Positions 45,081-52,861 of a stretch of 64,000 nt of DNA are shown in pieces. The stretch spans positions 1 through 64,000 of the forward strand of contig NZ_JBQHUB010000002.1 of the NCBI RefSeq assembly GCF_052065415.1. The letters are read 5' to 3'. Numbering within the stretch: position 1 is the first letter of the stretch; every line of letters starts with the position of its first letter. This DNA comes from Pseudoflavonifractor_A sp022772585 (GTDB lineage: Bacteria; Bacillota; Clostridia; Oscillospirales; Oscillospiraceae). A program made the position numbers and the translations under genes. Below the pieces are notes generated by a model, which made no database searches, was not told the DNA's origin, and was given only the letters and a program-made list of their open reading frames with translations.

Positions 45081-45364
45081 TTACAGGATGATGCAGATGA
45101 GGCCGCCGGAGCCCTCGTTGATGATGCGCTGCAGGGTCTCCTGGAGCTTGGAGCGGGCGTCGTCCGGCATCCGCTTGAGCTTGGCGTTCAGGTCCTCGCT
45201 GACCAGCTCATGGAAGGACTTACCGAAAATATTGGACTGCCAGATGGCTTTGGTGTCTCCCTCAAACTCCTGCAGAAGGTAGTTGATCATCTCTTCGCTC
45301 TGCTTTTCGTTGCCCACGATGGGCGAGACCTCGGTCTCGATATCGGCCCGGATCATGTGTATGG
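45081..45364 (-). CDS. spoIVA: spoIVA 3' part (separated from its 5' part by the element)
   Basis: From the CCAT core the frame encodes IHMIRADIETEVSPIVGNE, then EEFEGDTKAIWQSNIFGKS, and ends ETLQRIINEGSGGLICIIL. That is the C-terminal domain of the spore coat morphogenetic ATPase SpoIVA, including the C terminus used for polymerisation and spore anchoring. It contributes 280 nt after the core. It cannot be translated as SpoIVA without joining to the 5' part at 59821-61019, because it has no ribosome binding site of its own. The recombinase stop codon reads into its first bases. Confidence 0.95.
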
Positions 45365-45375
45365 TTTATAACAAA
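45351..45375. other. Element attachment site, spoIVA 3' side
   Basis: On the minus strand the element end TTATAAA is followed by the core CCAT (45364-45361) and the chromosomal ACACATGATC. With the other junction it predicts an uninterrupted site CCCCGTCCATACACATGATC and a circle site TTATAAACCATCCATATTAT. Confidence 0.88.
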
Positions 45376-47002
45376 TCGAAGTGTTCCCGCGGCTGCGCCG
45401 GATCTCATACTCCTCCCTGCCCCCTGATGCCTTCAGGAAGAGTTCCGCTCTGATGATTCCTTTTTCCGGAGTCGGATGGATCACGATCCGGTCTACCATG
45501 GAATCTACGGCTCCGGCGCTGAACCCATCCGGAAAGGAACACTCCTGTTCAATGGCTCTTTGCAGGACATCCATAGACAGCGGCAGCTTTTGACGTTCCT
45601 TTATTTCTGTTTGGAGCCGGCTGTTTCTTTCATTCAGCCTCTCGAGCTCCCGGTTGAACCGTTCGTTGCGGGCAGAGAATTCCTCGTCTGAAATACGCCC
45701 GCCGATATTCAGGTCCAAAAGCCTGTCTTTTCGCCTTGCTATGTCATCCATGGCGGTGCGGCACGCGTTGAGCTCCTTTTCCGCCCTCCCGCTGTCCTCT
45801 GTTGAGACTGCGCAGTAAATGTGGAGCATATCATGGATGATCTCTGATTCATGGACAGGAAGATGTATGATGGCCTGCCGCAGCATGTCATCCAGCTCCG
45901 TTTTGTAAATGACAGGCGTTTTGCAGCCCGACCTTCCATGCCGTGTGTATTCCCTGCACTGCCATACCTCCCGGGCTCCGGAAGGATAGCGGTATATCTG
46001 CCGGTAAAAGGGAGCCTGATGCTCCGAGCAGATCACCTTTCCGCTGTAAGTATACCGATTCTGATAGCAGTTCTTATCCTCTGAGCGCTGTGCATTTGAA
46101 CGCTGCCGCAGGATCCGGTTGGCCTTTTCCCACAGCTTCTCAGACACGATCGGCGGAACGGATTCCTCATCCCGGTACATGACCCATTCTTCTTCCGGCA
46201 GCTCTTTCCGGTCTTTGATCTTATAGTCATATTTGACGGTCTTGCCGCCGCAGTAATAGCCTTTATATTTTGGATTGCGCAGTATGCCGGTAATGCTGCT
46301 GTAGGAGAAATCGTTGCCTTTCATATTGGTATAGCCGTGGTCAGTCAGGTAGTTGGCGATCCGCCGTATCCCCATCAGCTGATTGGCATAGAGGTCAAAG
46401 ATCAGACGAATGATTTGGGCCTCTTCCTCATTGATGACCAGCTTTCCGTTGTCTTTCTCGTAGCCCCAGATCCGGTTGTTTCCCAGAACGACCCCCTTCT
46501 CGACGGCCCGTTTGAACCCGAACCTGACCCGCTCGGAGATCTTGCGCACTTCGTCCTGCGCGATGCTGGACATGATGGTCAGCCGCAGTTCCGCATCCGG
46601 CAGCAGAGTATTGATGTTGTCGGACTGAAACAGGACCCCCACGCCGCAGCTTAAAAGCTCCTGGGTATAGGTGATGCTGTCCAGGGTGCTGCGGGAAAAC
46701 CGGGAGATCTCCTTGGTGACGATAAAGTCAAACTTCCCGGCCCGGGCGTCCTGGATCATTTGCAGAAAGCTCTCCCGCTTCCCCACACTGGTGCCGCTGA
46801 TTCCCTCGTCAATGTAGCCCTCCGCAAAGGTCCAATTCGGATTTTTTCGAATGAACTCAGAATAGTACTGTATTTGGGCCGACAGCGAGTGAAGCTGTTC
46901 GTCCTTATCGGTGGATACACGGGCATAATATGTGACCCGCAGCGGAAGGTCGAAAATCGTTTTGCCGTGACTGAGTTGGTTCCTGATGGTGTAGATATCC
47001 AT
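45353..47002 (-). CDS. Large serine recombinase of the spoIVA element
   Basis: The 549-residue site-specific recombinase is predicted to integrate and excise the element. Resolvase catalytic domain: YYARVSTDKDEQLHSLSAQ with the serine nucleophile, IDEGISGTS, EISRFSRST and the long helix start LTIMSSIAQDEVRKISERVRFG. Then come the 'recombinase' domain (NEEEAQIIRLIFDLYANQLMGIRRIANYL), a zinc ribbon (ICSEH...WQCREYTRHGRSGCKTP) and a coiled coil (about residues 420-490). ATG 47002 follows AAGGAG. Its last codons and TGA lie in spoIVA DNA beyond the core. In the excised circle the frame would run on for about 45 codons. Confidence 0.95.
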   Translation of the reverse strand: MDIYTIRNQLSHGKTIFDLPLRVTYYARVSTDKDEQLHSLSAQIQYYSEFIRKNPNWTFAEGYIDEGISGTSVGKRESFLQMIQDARAGKFDFIVTKEISRFSRSTLDSITYTQELLSCGVGVLFQSDNINTLLPDAELRLTIMSSIAQDEVRKISERVRFGFKRAVEKGVVLGNNRIWGYEKDNGKLVINEEEAQIIRLIFDLYANQLMGIRRIANYLTDHGYTNMKGNDFSYSSITGILRNPKYKGYYCGGKTVKYDYKIKDRKELPEEEWVMYRDEESVPPIVSEKLWEKANRILRQRSNAQRSEDKNCYQNRYTYSGKVICSEHQAPFYRQIYRYPSGAREVWQCREYTRHGRSGCKTPVIYKTELDDMLRQAIIHLPVHESEIIHDMLHIYCAVSTEDSGRAEKELNACRTAMDDIARRKDRLLDLNIGGRISDEEFSARNERFNRELERLNERNSRLQTEIKERQKLPLSMDVLQRAIEQECSFPDGFSAGAVDSMVDRIVIHPTPEKGIIRAELFLKASGGREEYEIRRSRGNTSICYKPYT

Positions 47003-47054
47003 AACAGCACTCCTTAAACATCTTTTTCCAATTCTGGCCCATGACTTTTAACAA

Positions 47055-47087
47055 AAGCGCTCTGCAAAGCTGTGGCCTTGCAGAGCG
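47055..47087 (-). terminator. Hairpin between the 44-codon ORF and the recombinase
   Basis: On the minus strand CGCTCTGCAA pairs with TTGCAGAGCG and is followed by CTTTTGTT. It could attenuate transcription into the recombinase gene. Confidence 0.7.
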
Positions 47088-47108
47088 GTCAAAGGGGATC
47101 ATGCAGCG

Positions 47109-47243
47109 TCATCTGTCATCTGTAATGTGTGTTTTTGCTTTCTCATAAACTTCCCGAGAAATGATATCCTGTTTATACAGATTCTCGTTGATTTGAAGCA
47201 TGAGCGCTTTCTTGAGTGCTGTCAACGGCGTATCGGCCTTCAT
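47109..47243 (-). CDS. 44-residue ORF next to the recombinase
   Basis: ATG 47243 has GGGGAG 9 bp before it. The peptide begins MKADTPLTALKKALMLQINE, continues NLYKQDIISREVYEKAKTHI and ends TDDR. It is charged and predicted helical. Small proteins beside large serine recombinases are often recombination directionality factors or regulators, which would suit an element that must be excised on cue; this is inference from position. I do not recognise its family. Confidence 0.6.
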   Translation of the reverse strand: MKADTPLTALKKALMLQINENLYKQDIISREVYEKAKTHITDDR

Positions 47244-47324
47244 CCAGCGTCACTCCCCACAGGAAGTGTATTCCTGTCCTAAGCCGTCTATGACGCCGGA
47301 AATCGTTTATGCCGGTGCATAAAT

Positions 47325-47364
47325 GTCAGCCGTCCCGGAGATTCAGTTCTCCGGGACGGCTGAC
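47325..47364 (-). terminator. Terminator of the B12 uptake operon
   Basis: GTCAGCCGTCCCGGAGA and its perfect complement form a 17-bp stem with a 6-base loop; the minus strand continues ATTTAT. Confidence 0.88.
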
Positions 47365-47365
47365 G

Positions 47366-50026
47366 TTATTCGGCAAGTCCGTATTTCACTTTGATCCGGT
47401 CCAGCTTCTCCAGCATGGGCTCCGCGGCGAACCACAGGAACAGCCAGGTAGCCGCAGCCTGGATGCAGTCCATGGGGAACCCGGAGATATAGTAGGTCAA
47501 CAGGATCCTCCAATTGAGCTCGCTGGTCCACATGAGGGCGGACGCCGGATTCATGATACCGCCATAGATGAGAATGGCGGCCAGCGCGCCGTAGATACAC
47601 AGGGATATCCGGCTGCGGCGGAGCCAGCCCTTGCGGAACAGCACTCCTGCCAGAAAACCGATGATGCCCATGCAGAACATCTGCCACGGCGTCCAGGGGC
47701 CCTGGGAAAATAGGACGTTGGAAGCCAGCATGGTCATGGCCCCCACCAGAAAGCCTGTCTCTCCGCCGAAGGCCACTCCCGCGATAATGGTCAGCGCCAT
47801 GACTGGCTTGAACTGGGGCAGCATGAAGAAGGCGGCGCGGCCTGCCACGCCTATGGCACACAGGACTGCAATGATGACCAGCTCCCGCGCCTGGGGCCTG
47901 CGGCTCTCAAATATAAGAAAGAATGGTATCATACATTCCAGCAAAATAAGCAGGGAGATGAAATAATACTTTTTCCCCTCAAGGTAAGTCTCACCTATAA
48001 ACAGGGTCAGCGGGATCAGCAGCAGGATGAGCACCGCCGCCGCCGCAGTTCGCTTGGATAGTTTCCGCTTTTCCTCTGACGTCCGGGTAAGATGATCCGG
48101 CCGGCGGCTGCGGCGGGAAACGGAAAAGGCAAAGATGAAGAGGCTGATGAGCATAGCGCCGTAACGACGGAGCTGATCTTCGGCCAGCGCGGTGACGCCT
48201 TCCCGAGTGATCAGTGCGCTCAGATCCACGACGCCCAGGGTCTGAAGAAACAGAGCCACGGCCGTGACGCCGGATGCCGCCGCCAGAAGCCTGCGCCACC
48301 AGGGCAGCGGCCTGGGCTTCCAGTCCGCTGTTTCCTCCGCCGGCTGGGGCAGGCTGAAACCCTCCTGGGGCAGCTCCGGCGCCGGAGGCAGCCTTCCGCC
48401 GCAGGCGGCGATCACATCTTCCGGGGTGACGGCTCCGGGCAGGAGCCCGCGGGCCATGCGGTTGGCCGAGGTGGTGTAGAAGCTGTTGCCGGAAAAAAAG
48501 GCGCGGGGGGCGGCGTCGGTGACAATGCCGCCGTCAAAGAACAGAGCGCAGCGGTGGGCATACCGGGCGCAGAATTCAATATCGTGGCTGACCATAAGAA
48601 TAGCCACGCCCCGGCGGAGCAGCGTTTGCAGGATCTCCGCAAAGGTCAGCTTGAATTCGGCGTCCAACCCCTTGGTGGGCTCGTCCATCAGTAAAATGTC
48701 CGGGTCCAGGAGCAGCACTTTGGCCAGCGCCGCGCGCTGCTGCTCGCCGCCGGACAGGTCATAGGGATGCCGGTCCAGCAGCTCCTCCAAACGGCAGAGG
48801 CGGACCACTCTTGCCACATCGGCATCCTGATGGGTCTGGCTCAGCCCGCAGTCCTTCAAAATCTCGAAAAGGTCTTCACGGACGGTCTTTTTCACAAAAA
48901 GCGCCTGAGGGTTCTGGGGCAGGACGCCCACGCTGCCGCTGACCCGCACCTCGCCGCGACAGGGCTTCACGAGTCCGGCCAGCAGCTTCAGACTGGTGGT
49001 CTTTCCGGTGCCGTTGCCGCCCAGAAGGGCCAGAAACTCCCCTTTTCTGACGGACAAGCTCAGCCCCTTCACCACGTCGGGCAGTTCCTTTTCATATTTG
49101 AACCAGAGTTCATCCGCTTCCATGACCGCCTCGCCAGGATAAATGTGTTTCGGTTCTTCCGGCAGCCGGCCCAAGGTGTGGGATGCCGCAAACTCCGTCA
49201 GCCAGTCACGCCCTTCCCGGACCGTGACGGGACAGGAAGCGTCATTCTCCACCGCCGCCCACACCCGCATGGCGGTGGGCATGGCCAGAAACATGGAGTG
49301 GCCCGCCTCTTTCAAAGCCGCACCCACTTCCCCGGGCGTGCCGGTGCAGAGCAGCCGGCCCCTGTCCATGACAGCTACGTCGGAGGCCAGGGGAAATACC
49401 TCCTCCAGCCGGTGCTCAGTGAGGATGACGGTGGTGCCAAGCTCCCGGTTGATCTTGCCCAGGGTGGCAAGAAAGTCCGACGCGGCAATGGGGTCGAGCT
49501 GAGAGGTGGGCTCGTCCAGAATGAGCACGCTGGGCTGCATGACCATGACGGAGGCCAGATTGAGCAGCTGCTTCTGGCCTCCGGACAGCTCGGCCACATT
49601 TTTGTAGAACCAGGTCTGGATACCGAAGAAGGAGGCCATCTCCGCCACCCTGCGGCGGATGACGGGCGTGTCCAGGCCCAGACTCTCCAGCCCGAAAGCC
49701 AGTTCGTGCCACACCTTGTCGGTGACGATCTGATTCTCCGGGGACTGCTGTACAAAGCCGATACGCCGGCTCTGCTCCCGCTGGTCCAGCTCTTCCAGCG
49801 GGCGCCCTTCAAACAGGATCCTCCCTTCCCGGCGGCCGTGGGGAGCCAGTACCGTTTTGAGCTGCCGCAAAAGTGTGGACTTGCCGCAGCCCGAGGGGCC
49901 GCAGAGTACCATGAACGCCCCGGGCCTGACCGAGAGCGTGATCTCCTCCAGTGCCCGGATACGCTGTTCCGGGTAAGAGAAACTCAGCCGCTCGACCTCC
50001 ACACAGGCGGGTGTTTTTCCATTCAT
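47366..50026 (-). CDS. Fused ECF transporter: EcfA-EcfA-S component
   Basis: One 886-residue chain joins three ECF transporter parts. First ATPase: Walker A GPSGCGKST (near residue 43), VAELSGGQKQLL and ILDEPTSQLD. Second ATPase: GGNGTGKTT (near residue 335), YDLSGGEQQR and LLMDEPTKGLD. From about residue 590 a membrane part with six or more helices includes LVIIAVLCAIGVAGRAAFFMLPQFKPVMALTIIAG, typical of S components. Only EcfT is missing and is encoded two genes upstream. The S part would bind the vitamin; cobalamin is inferred from the riboswitch and the transcobalamin-like partners. Confidence 0.9.
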   Translation of the reverse strand: MNGKTPACVEVERLSFSYPEQRIRALEEITLSVRPGAFMVLCGPSGCGKSTLLRQLKTVLAPHGRREGRILFEGRPLEELDQREQSRRIGFVQQSPENQIVTDKVWHELAFGLESLGLDTPVIRRRVAEMASFFGIQTWFYKNVAELSGGQKQLLNLASVMVMQPSVLILDEPTSQLDPIAASDFLATLGKINRELGTTVILTEHRLEEVFPLASDVAVMDRGRLLCTGTPGEVGAALKEAGHSMFLAMPTAMRVWAAVENDASCPVTVREGRDWLTEFAASHTLGRLPEEPKHIYPGEAVMEADELWFKYEKELPDVVKGLSLSVRKGEFLALLGGNGTGKTTSLKLLAGLVKPCRGEVRVSGSVGVLPQNPQALFVKKTVREDLFEILKDCGLSQTHQDADVARVVRLCRLEELLDRHPYDLSGGEQQRAALAKVLLLDPDILLMDEPTKGLDAEFKLTFAEILQTLLRRGVAILMVSHDIEFCARYAHRCALFFDGGIVTDAAPRAFFSGNSFYTTSANRMARGLLPGAVTPEDVIAACGGRLPPAPELPQEGFSLPQPAEETADWKPRPLPWWRRLLAAASGVTAVALFLQTLGVVDLSALITREGVTALAEDQLRRYGAMLISLFIFAFSVSRRSRRPDHLTRTSEEKRKLSKRTAAAAVLILLLIPLTLFIGETYLEGKKYYFISLLILLECMIPFFLIFESRRPQARELVIIAVLCAIGVAGRAAFFMLPQFKPVMALTIIAGVAFGGETGFLVGAMTMLASNVLFSQGPWTPWQMFCMGIIGFLAGVLFRKGWLRRSRISLCIYGALAAILIYGGIMNPASALMWTSELNWRILLTYYISGFPMDCIQAAATWLFLWFAAEPMLEKLDRIKVKYGLAE

Positions 50027-51006
50027 AGCATGTCCTTCCCTTTCCGCTGCGTGTTCATTTGCCGCTTCACGGCGCGGAGACGTGCTTTCTGTGTCTCCGC
50101 GTACAGCTCATGGGTCAAAAAATCCGGCCGGATCCTCTCAAGCAGCTTTGCGACATCCGGATCCGTCCATGGGCGGTGCCGGTCGATGCGCTGGATATGA
50201 GCATAGTTTCGCTGAAAGCGTTCAATATAGTCCTCCGGCAGATCCGGAGGAGGAGATCCCGTGTGGCTCCGCACGTAGGCCCCGCTGACGCTCTGATGCA
50301 GATGGACCCCGCGGATCATCCGGCTCAATTCACCGTGACGCTCCAGCATATCGAGAATATAGGAGATCCCTTCTTTCTGGTTTGCGATGCGGGTATTCGT
50401 ATTCATCAGATGGCCCGTATCCAGCATGATCCCCTTGCGCGGAAAGGCGATGGCCTCCAGCAGCCGGGCCGTCTGTGCAGGCTCGGTAAAGGTAAAGCCA
50501 GGCCACCACTGGTTCTCCACCAGAAAATCAAACCCGGGCCCGATCCCTGCAAGCAGCGTATTGATGACTTGAGCAGATGCGTCAATGACTTCCTCGTTCG
50601 TGTGGAGCCAGCGGTAGGTATAACTCTCCTCCAGCGAAACGTCGGAAACGTGGAACACCACATAGGAGGCGCCCAGGCTGAGCGCCCGCTCCAGATCGGC
50701 GCGGTAAAGATCCAGCAGGGCCTCCGGCCCTTTGCCGCCATAGAATCGCCAGGCGGCGTCCAGCGTCCCGAATTTGCGCCGCAGCGCGGAGCGGTCATCC
50801 CGGTAAAAGTCCAGCCAATCGGGGAAAAAAGTCAAATGATAGCCGACCAGAAGATCCCCGGGAAAATCTGCCGGAATATCGCCTCCGCCCCAGATCCCCT
50901 CGATGCCGTTCAGCCCCAGCGATTTCAGTTCAAGGCGCAGTCCGCTCCAATCACCCGGATCATCCAGTACGTTCTCACACAGGGGAAGGCTCATGCTTTG
51001 GAGCAT
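50023..51006 (-). CDS. TIM-barrel sugar-phosphate-isomerase-like protein
   Basis: A 327-residue protein of the xylose isomerase/AP endonuclease family 2 barrel type. Beta strands with charged ends are seen in SYVVFHVSDVSLEESYTY, DFLVENQWWPGF, GIMLDTGHLMNTN and RMIRGVHLHQS, giving the usual Glu/Asp/His metal set. It overlaps EcfT upstream by 16 bp and the fused ECF protein downstream by 4 bp, so it is an integral operon member. A role in cobalamin handling or side-chain metabolism is possible but unproven. Confidence 0.78.
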   Translation of the reverse strand: MLQSMSLPLCENVLDDPGDWSGLRLELKSLGLNGIEGIWGGGDIPADFPGDLLVGYHLTFFPDWLDFYRDDRSALRRKFGTLDAAWRFYGGKGPEALLDLYRADLERALSLGASYVVFHVSDVSLEESYTYRWLHTNEEVIDASAQVINTLLAGIGPGFDFLVENQWWPGFTFTEPAQTARLLEAIAFPRKGIMLDTGHLMNTNTRIANQKEGISYILDMLERHGELSRMIRGVHLHQSVSGAYVRSHTGSPPPDLPEDYIERFQRNYAHIQRIDRHRPWTDPDVAKLLERIRPDFLTHELYAETQKARLRAVKRQMNTQRKGKDML

Positions 51007-51908
51007 ATCCCACCCTCCCTGTTACCAATCGTCTCCCATTTCCTGTACTCCACCCGGTCAAAGATGACCGGCGTCAGACACAGGGCCAGATAGACCAGTT
51101 GAAAGCTGATGGGGAATGCGCCGGCGAGCGCCCCCCTGACGGTGGGATAATACCGCCAGTCCAGTCCGCCGGCCATCCACCCGGAACATACGTAAAACCC
51201 GCAGAAGCACAGCCAGGCGAGGATGGCTTTGTCCCTGCCGTCAAAGCGATAGATGGAAAAGGCCGTGCGGCCCGGCAGACCATATCCCCGGCTTTTCATG
51301 CTGTCCGCCGTCTCAATGGCGTTTTCCAGGCTCCAGGTCACCATGATGGACGTAATGGTGACGGCATTCTTCACCCGCCGTAGTATGCTCCCGTCGGAAA
51401 TGTCCCGGCCCACACAGCGCTGAGCTTCGCGTACCACCTGAAACTGCGCCTGAAATTTGGGAACGAAGCGAAGCGTCATCGACAGGACCAGCGACAGCGC
51501 GGGAATGATCCGGCCAAACAGGTAGACAAATTTATCCGAGGTCATTACCGCCGTGTAGCAGGAAAACCAGATGACCACGGCGGCCAGCATGACGGCGGCG
51601 GCGAGTCCGTAGGCGATGCTCTCCAGAGTCAGTGGATTACCCGTGGGCAGACAGCAGACCAGGGTAGCGCCCTCGTGATTGAAGGCGGGGTTGGCAACGG
51701 CGGCCAGCAGTACCACAGGCAGCAGGAACCGGAGCTGGGAAAAAACCGCATTCCTTCCGTTCAGGCAGAAAAGGTAGGCGATGGCACAGGCCAGAGAGAT
51801 GGCCAGACTGACGGGGTGCATCAGGAACATGGTGAAGGCCAATACCAGGGCAAAGTAGAAAAAATTCACCAGGGGATGGCAGCCGGAAAAGGGATCCGGT
51901 TGTTTCAT
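50991..51908 (-). CDS. ecfT: Energy-coupling factor transmembrane protein EcfT
   Basis: The shared membrane scaffold of ECF vitamin transporters, which couples the two ATPases to the S component. The 305-residue protein opens DPFSGCHPLVNFFYF, has several helices, and carries the EcfT coupling-helix motif in ADSMKSRGYGLPGRT (the ARG/SRG signature) in the second half. ATG 51908 follows AGGAGAGGAAG at suitable distance; GTG 51917 is the alternative. It sits between a DUF4430 protein and the TIM-barrel gene. Confidence 0.93.
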   Translation of the reverse strand: MKQPDPFSGCHPLVNFFYFALVLAFTMFLMHPVSLAISLACAIAYLFCLNGRNAVFSQLRFLLPVVLLAAVANPAFNHEGATLVCCLPTGNPLTLESIAYGLAAAVMLAAVVIWFSCYTAVMTSDKFVYLFGRIIPALSLVLSMTLRFVPKFQAQFQVVREAQRCVGRDISDGSILRRVKNAVTITSIMVTWSLENAIETADSMKSRGYGLPGRTAFSIYRFDGRDKAILAWLCFCGFYVCSGWMAGGLDWRYYPTVRGALAGAFPISFQLVYLALCLTPVIFDRVEYRKWETIGNREGGICSKA

Positions 51909-51946
51909 CGTGCTCACTTCCTCTCCTGTTCCGGACGGACGCGGGA

Positions 51947-52846
51947 TCAGCCGTCCAGAATATTTCTGCCGCCTATGTCATCTCCCAGGTCGCAGGTGTA
52001 GACCCACTCCACCACATCGCCCTCCTGAAGCTGATAGCGGCTGCAGCCGTAATTGGGAAACCAGCCGTTGACCTTGTACATCCAGCCCGACAGCTCGCCG
52101 CAGTCGAATTCATACAGGTTTTGGATCCCCTCGATATAAGCGCTGTTGTATATGGGCGTATTCTTGAATTCCATGTGGATACCGGCTCTTTTCAGTTCCC
52201 GCTGAAGAACGTTGAACACACTCTCGCCCTCATAAAACGTTACGGGCGCCGCCGCAAGAATGATGCCGTCCTCCGGGACCAGTTCCGCCTTTTCGGGGTC
52301 CAGGGCATCCATATTGTCCAGAATGGTGTCACACCGCACCGACAGCGTACAGGTATGGGCCGCATCGGATACGGCCGTGTCCTGGGGCTCTGCGGGCGCG
52401 GGCTTTCCTTCGGGGACGGGAGCGGTCAGGTATTGATCCCTGCCGGTGGCCGGGTCGATGTCCATACCCTGCTGCCCGGAGGAACTTCCGCCGTCCGCCG
52501 GCGCGGAGGTATCCTGCTTCCCGTTCTCTGCCGGTCCCTCTGCCCCTTCCGGACGGTCCTGATCCCCGGCGGCCGTGTGTGTGGCCGACGGGGCCGCTTC
52601 CGCTTCAGGGCCCGCGCCCGGGGCGGATGGTTCCGGGGAGACGGCCTGTTCGGAGAGCCCGCCGCCGGGGGCAGACGCCGTCACGCCGGTCCCGGCAGGC
52701 GTATGATACGCCGCCGGGACCGGCTTATCAGATCCCGCCGTCCGGTCCTCCGCCTCCGGTCCGCCTCCGGCCCAAAAGGCGGCGGTCAATATGGCCGCGA
52801 TCAGGATGGGAACGATGATCTTCCATCGATTCTGTTTCCACCACAT
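51947..52846 (-). CDS. Membrane-anchored DUF4430 (transcobalamin-like) protein
   Basis: The 299-residue protein has a single N-terminal hydrophobic anchor (about residues 9-25). A long low-complexity proline/glycine/alanine linker reaches to about residue 155, and a C-terminal DUF4430 domain follows: VTFYEGESVFNVLQRELKRAGIHMEFK, YIEGIQNLYEFDCGELSGWMYKVNGWFPNYGCSRYQLQEGDVVEWVYTCDLG. DUF4430 is the beta domain that in animal intrinsic factor and transcobalamin helps enclose B12. It probably works outside the membrane as the acceptor that hands cobalamin to the ECF transporter. Confidence 0.86.
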   Translation of the reverse strand: MWWKQNRWKIIVPILIAAILTAAFWAGGGPEAEDRTAGSDKPVPAAYHTPAGTGVTASAPGGGLSEQAVSPEPSAPGAGPEAEAAPSATHTAAGDQDRPEGAEGPAENGKQDTSAPADGGSSSGQQGMDIDPATGRDQYLTAPVPEGKPAPAEPQDTAVSDAAHTCTLSVRCDTILDNMDALDPEKAELVPEDGIILAAAPVTFYEGESVFNVLQRELKRAGIHMEFKNTPIYNSAYIEGIQNLYEFDCGELSGWMYKVNGWFPNYGCSRYQLQEGDVVEWVYTCDLGDDIGGRNILDG

Positions 52847-52861
52847 AAGTTTTCTCCTGCC

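Noticed and set aside
45081..45356. A free-standing 91-residue gene
   Set aside because: It has no ribosome binding site, and its sequence is the C terminus of SpoIVA; it only makes sense as the 3' part of the split gene.
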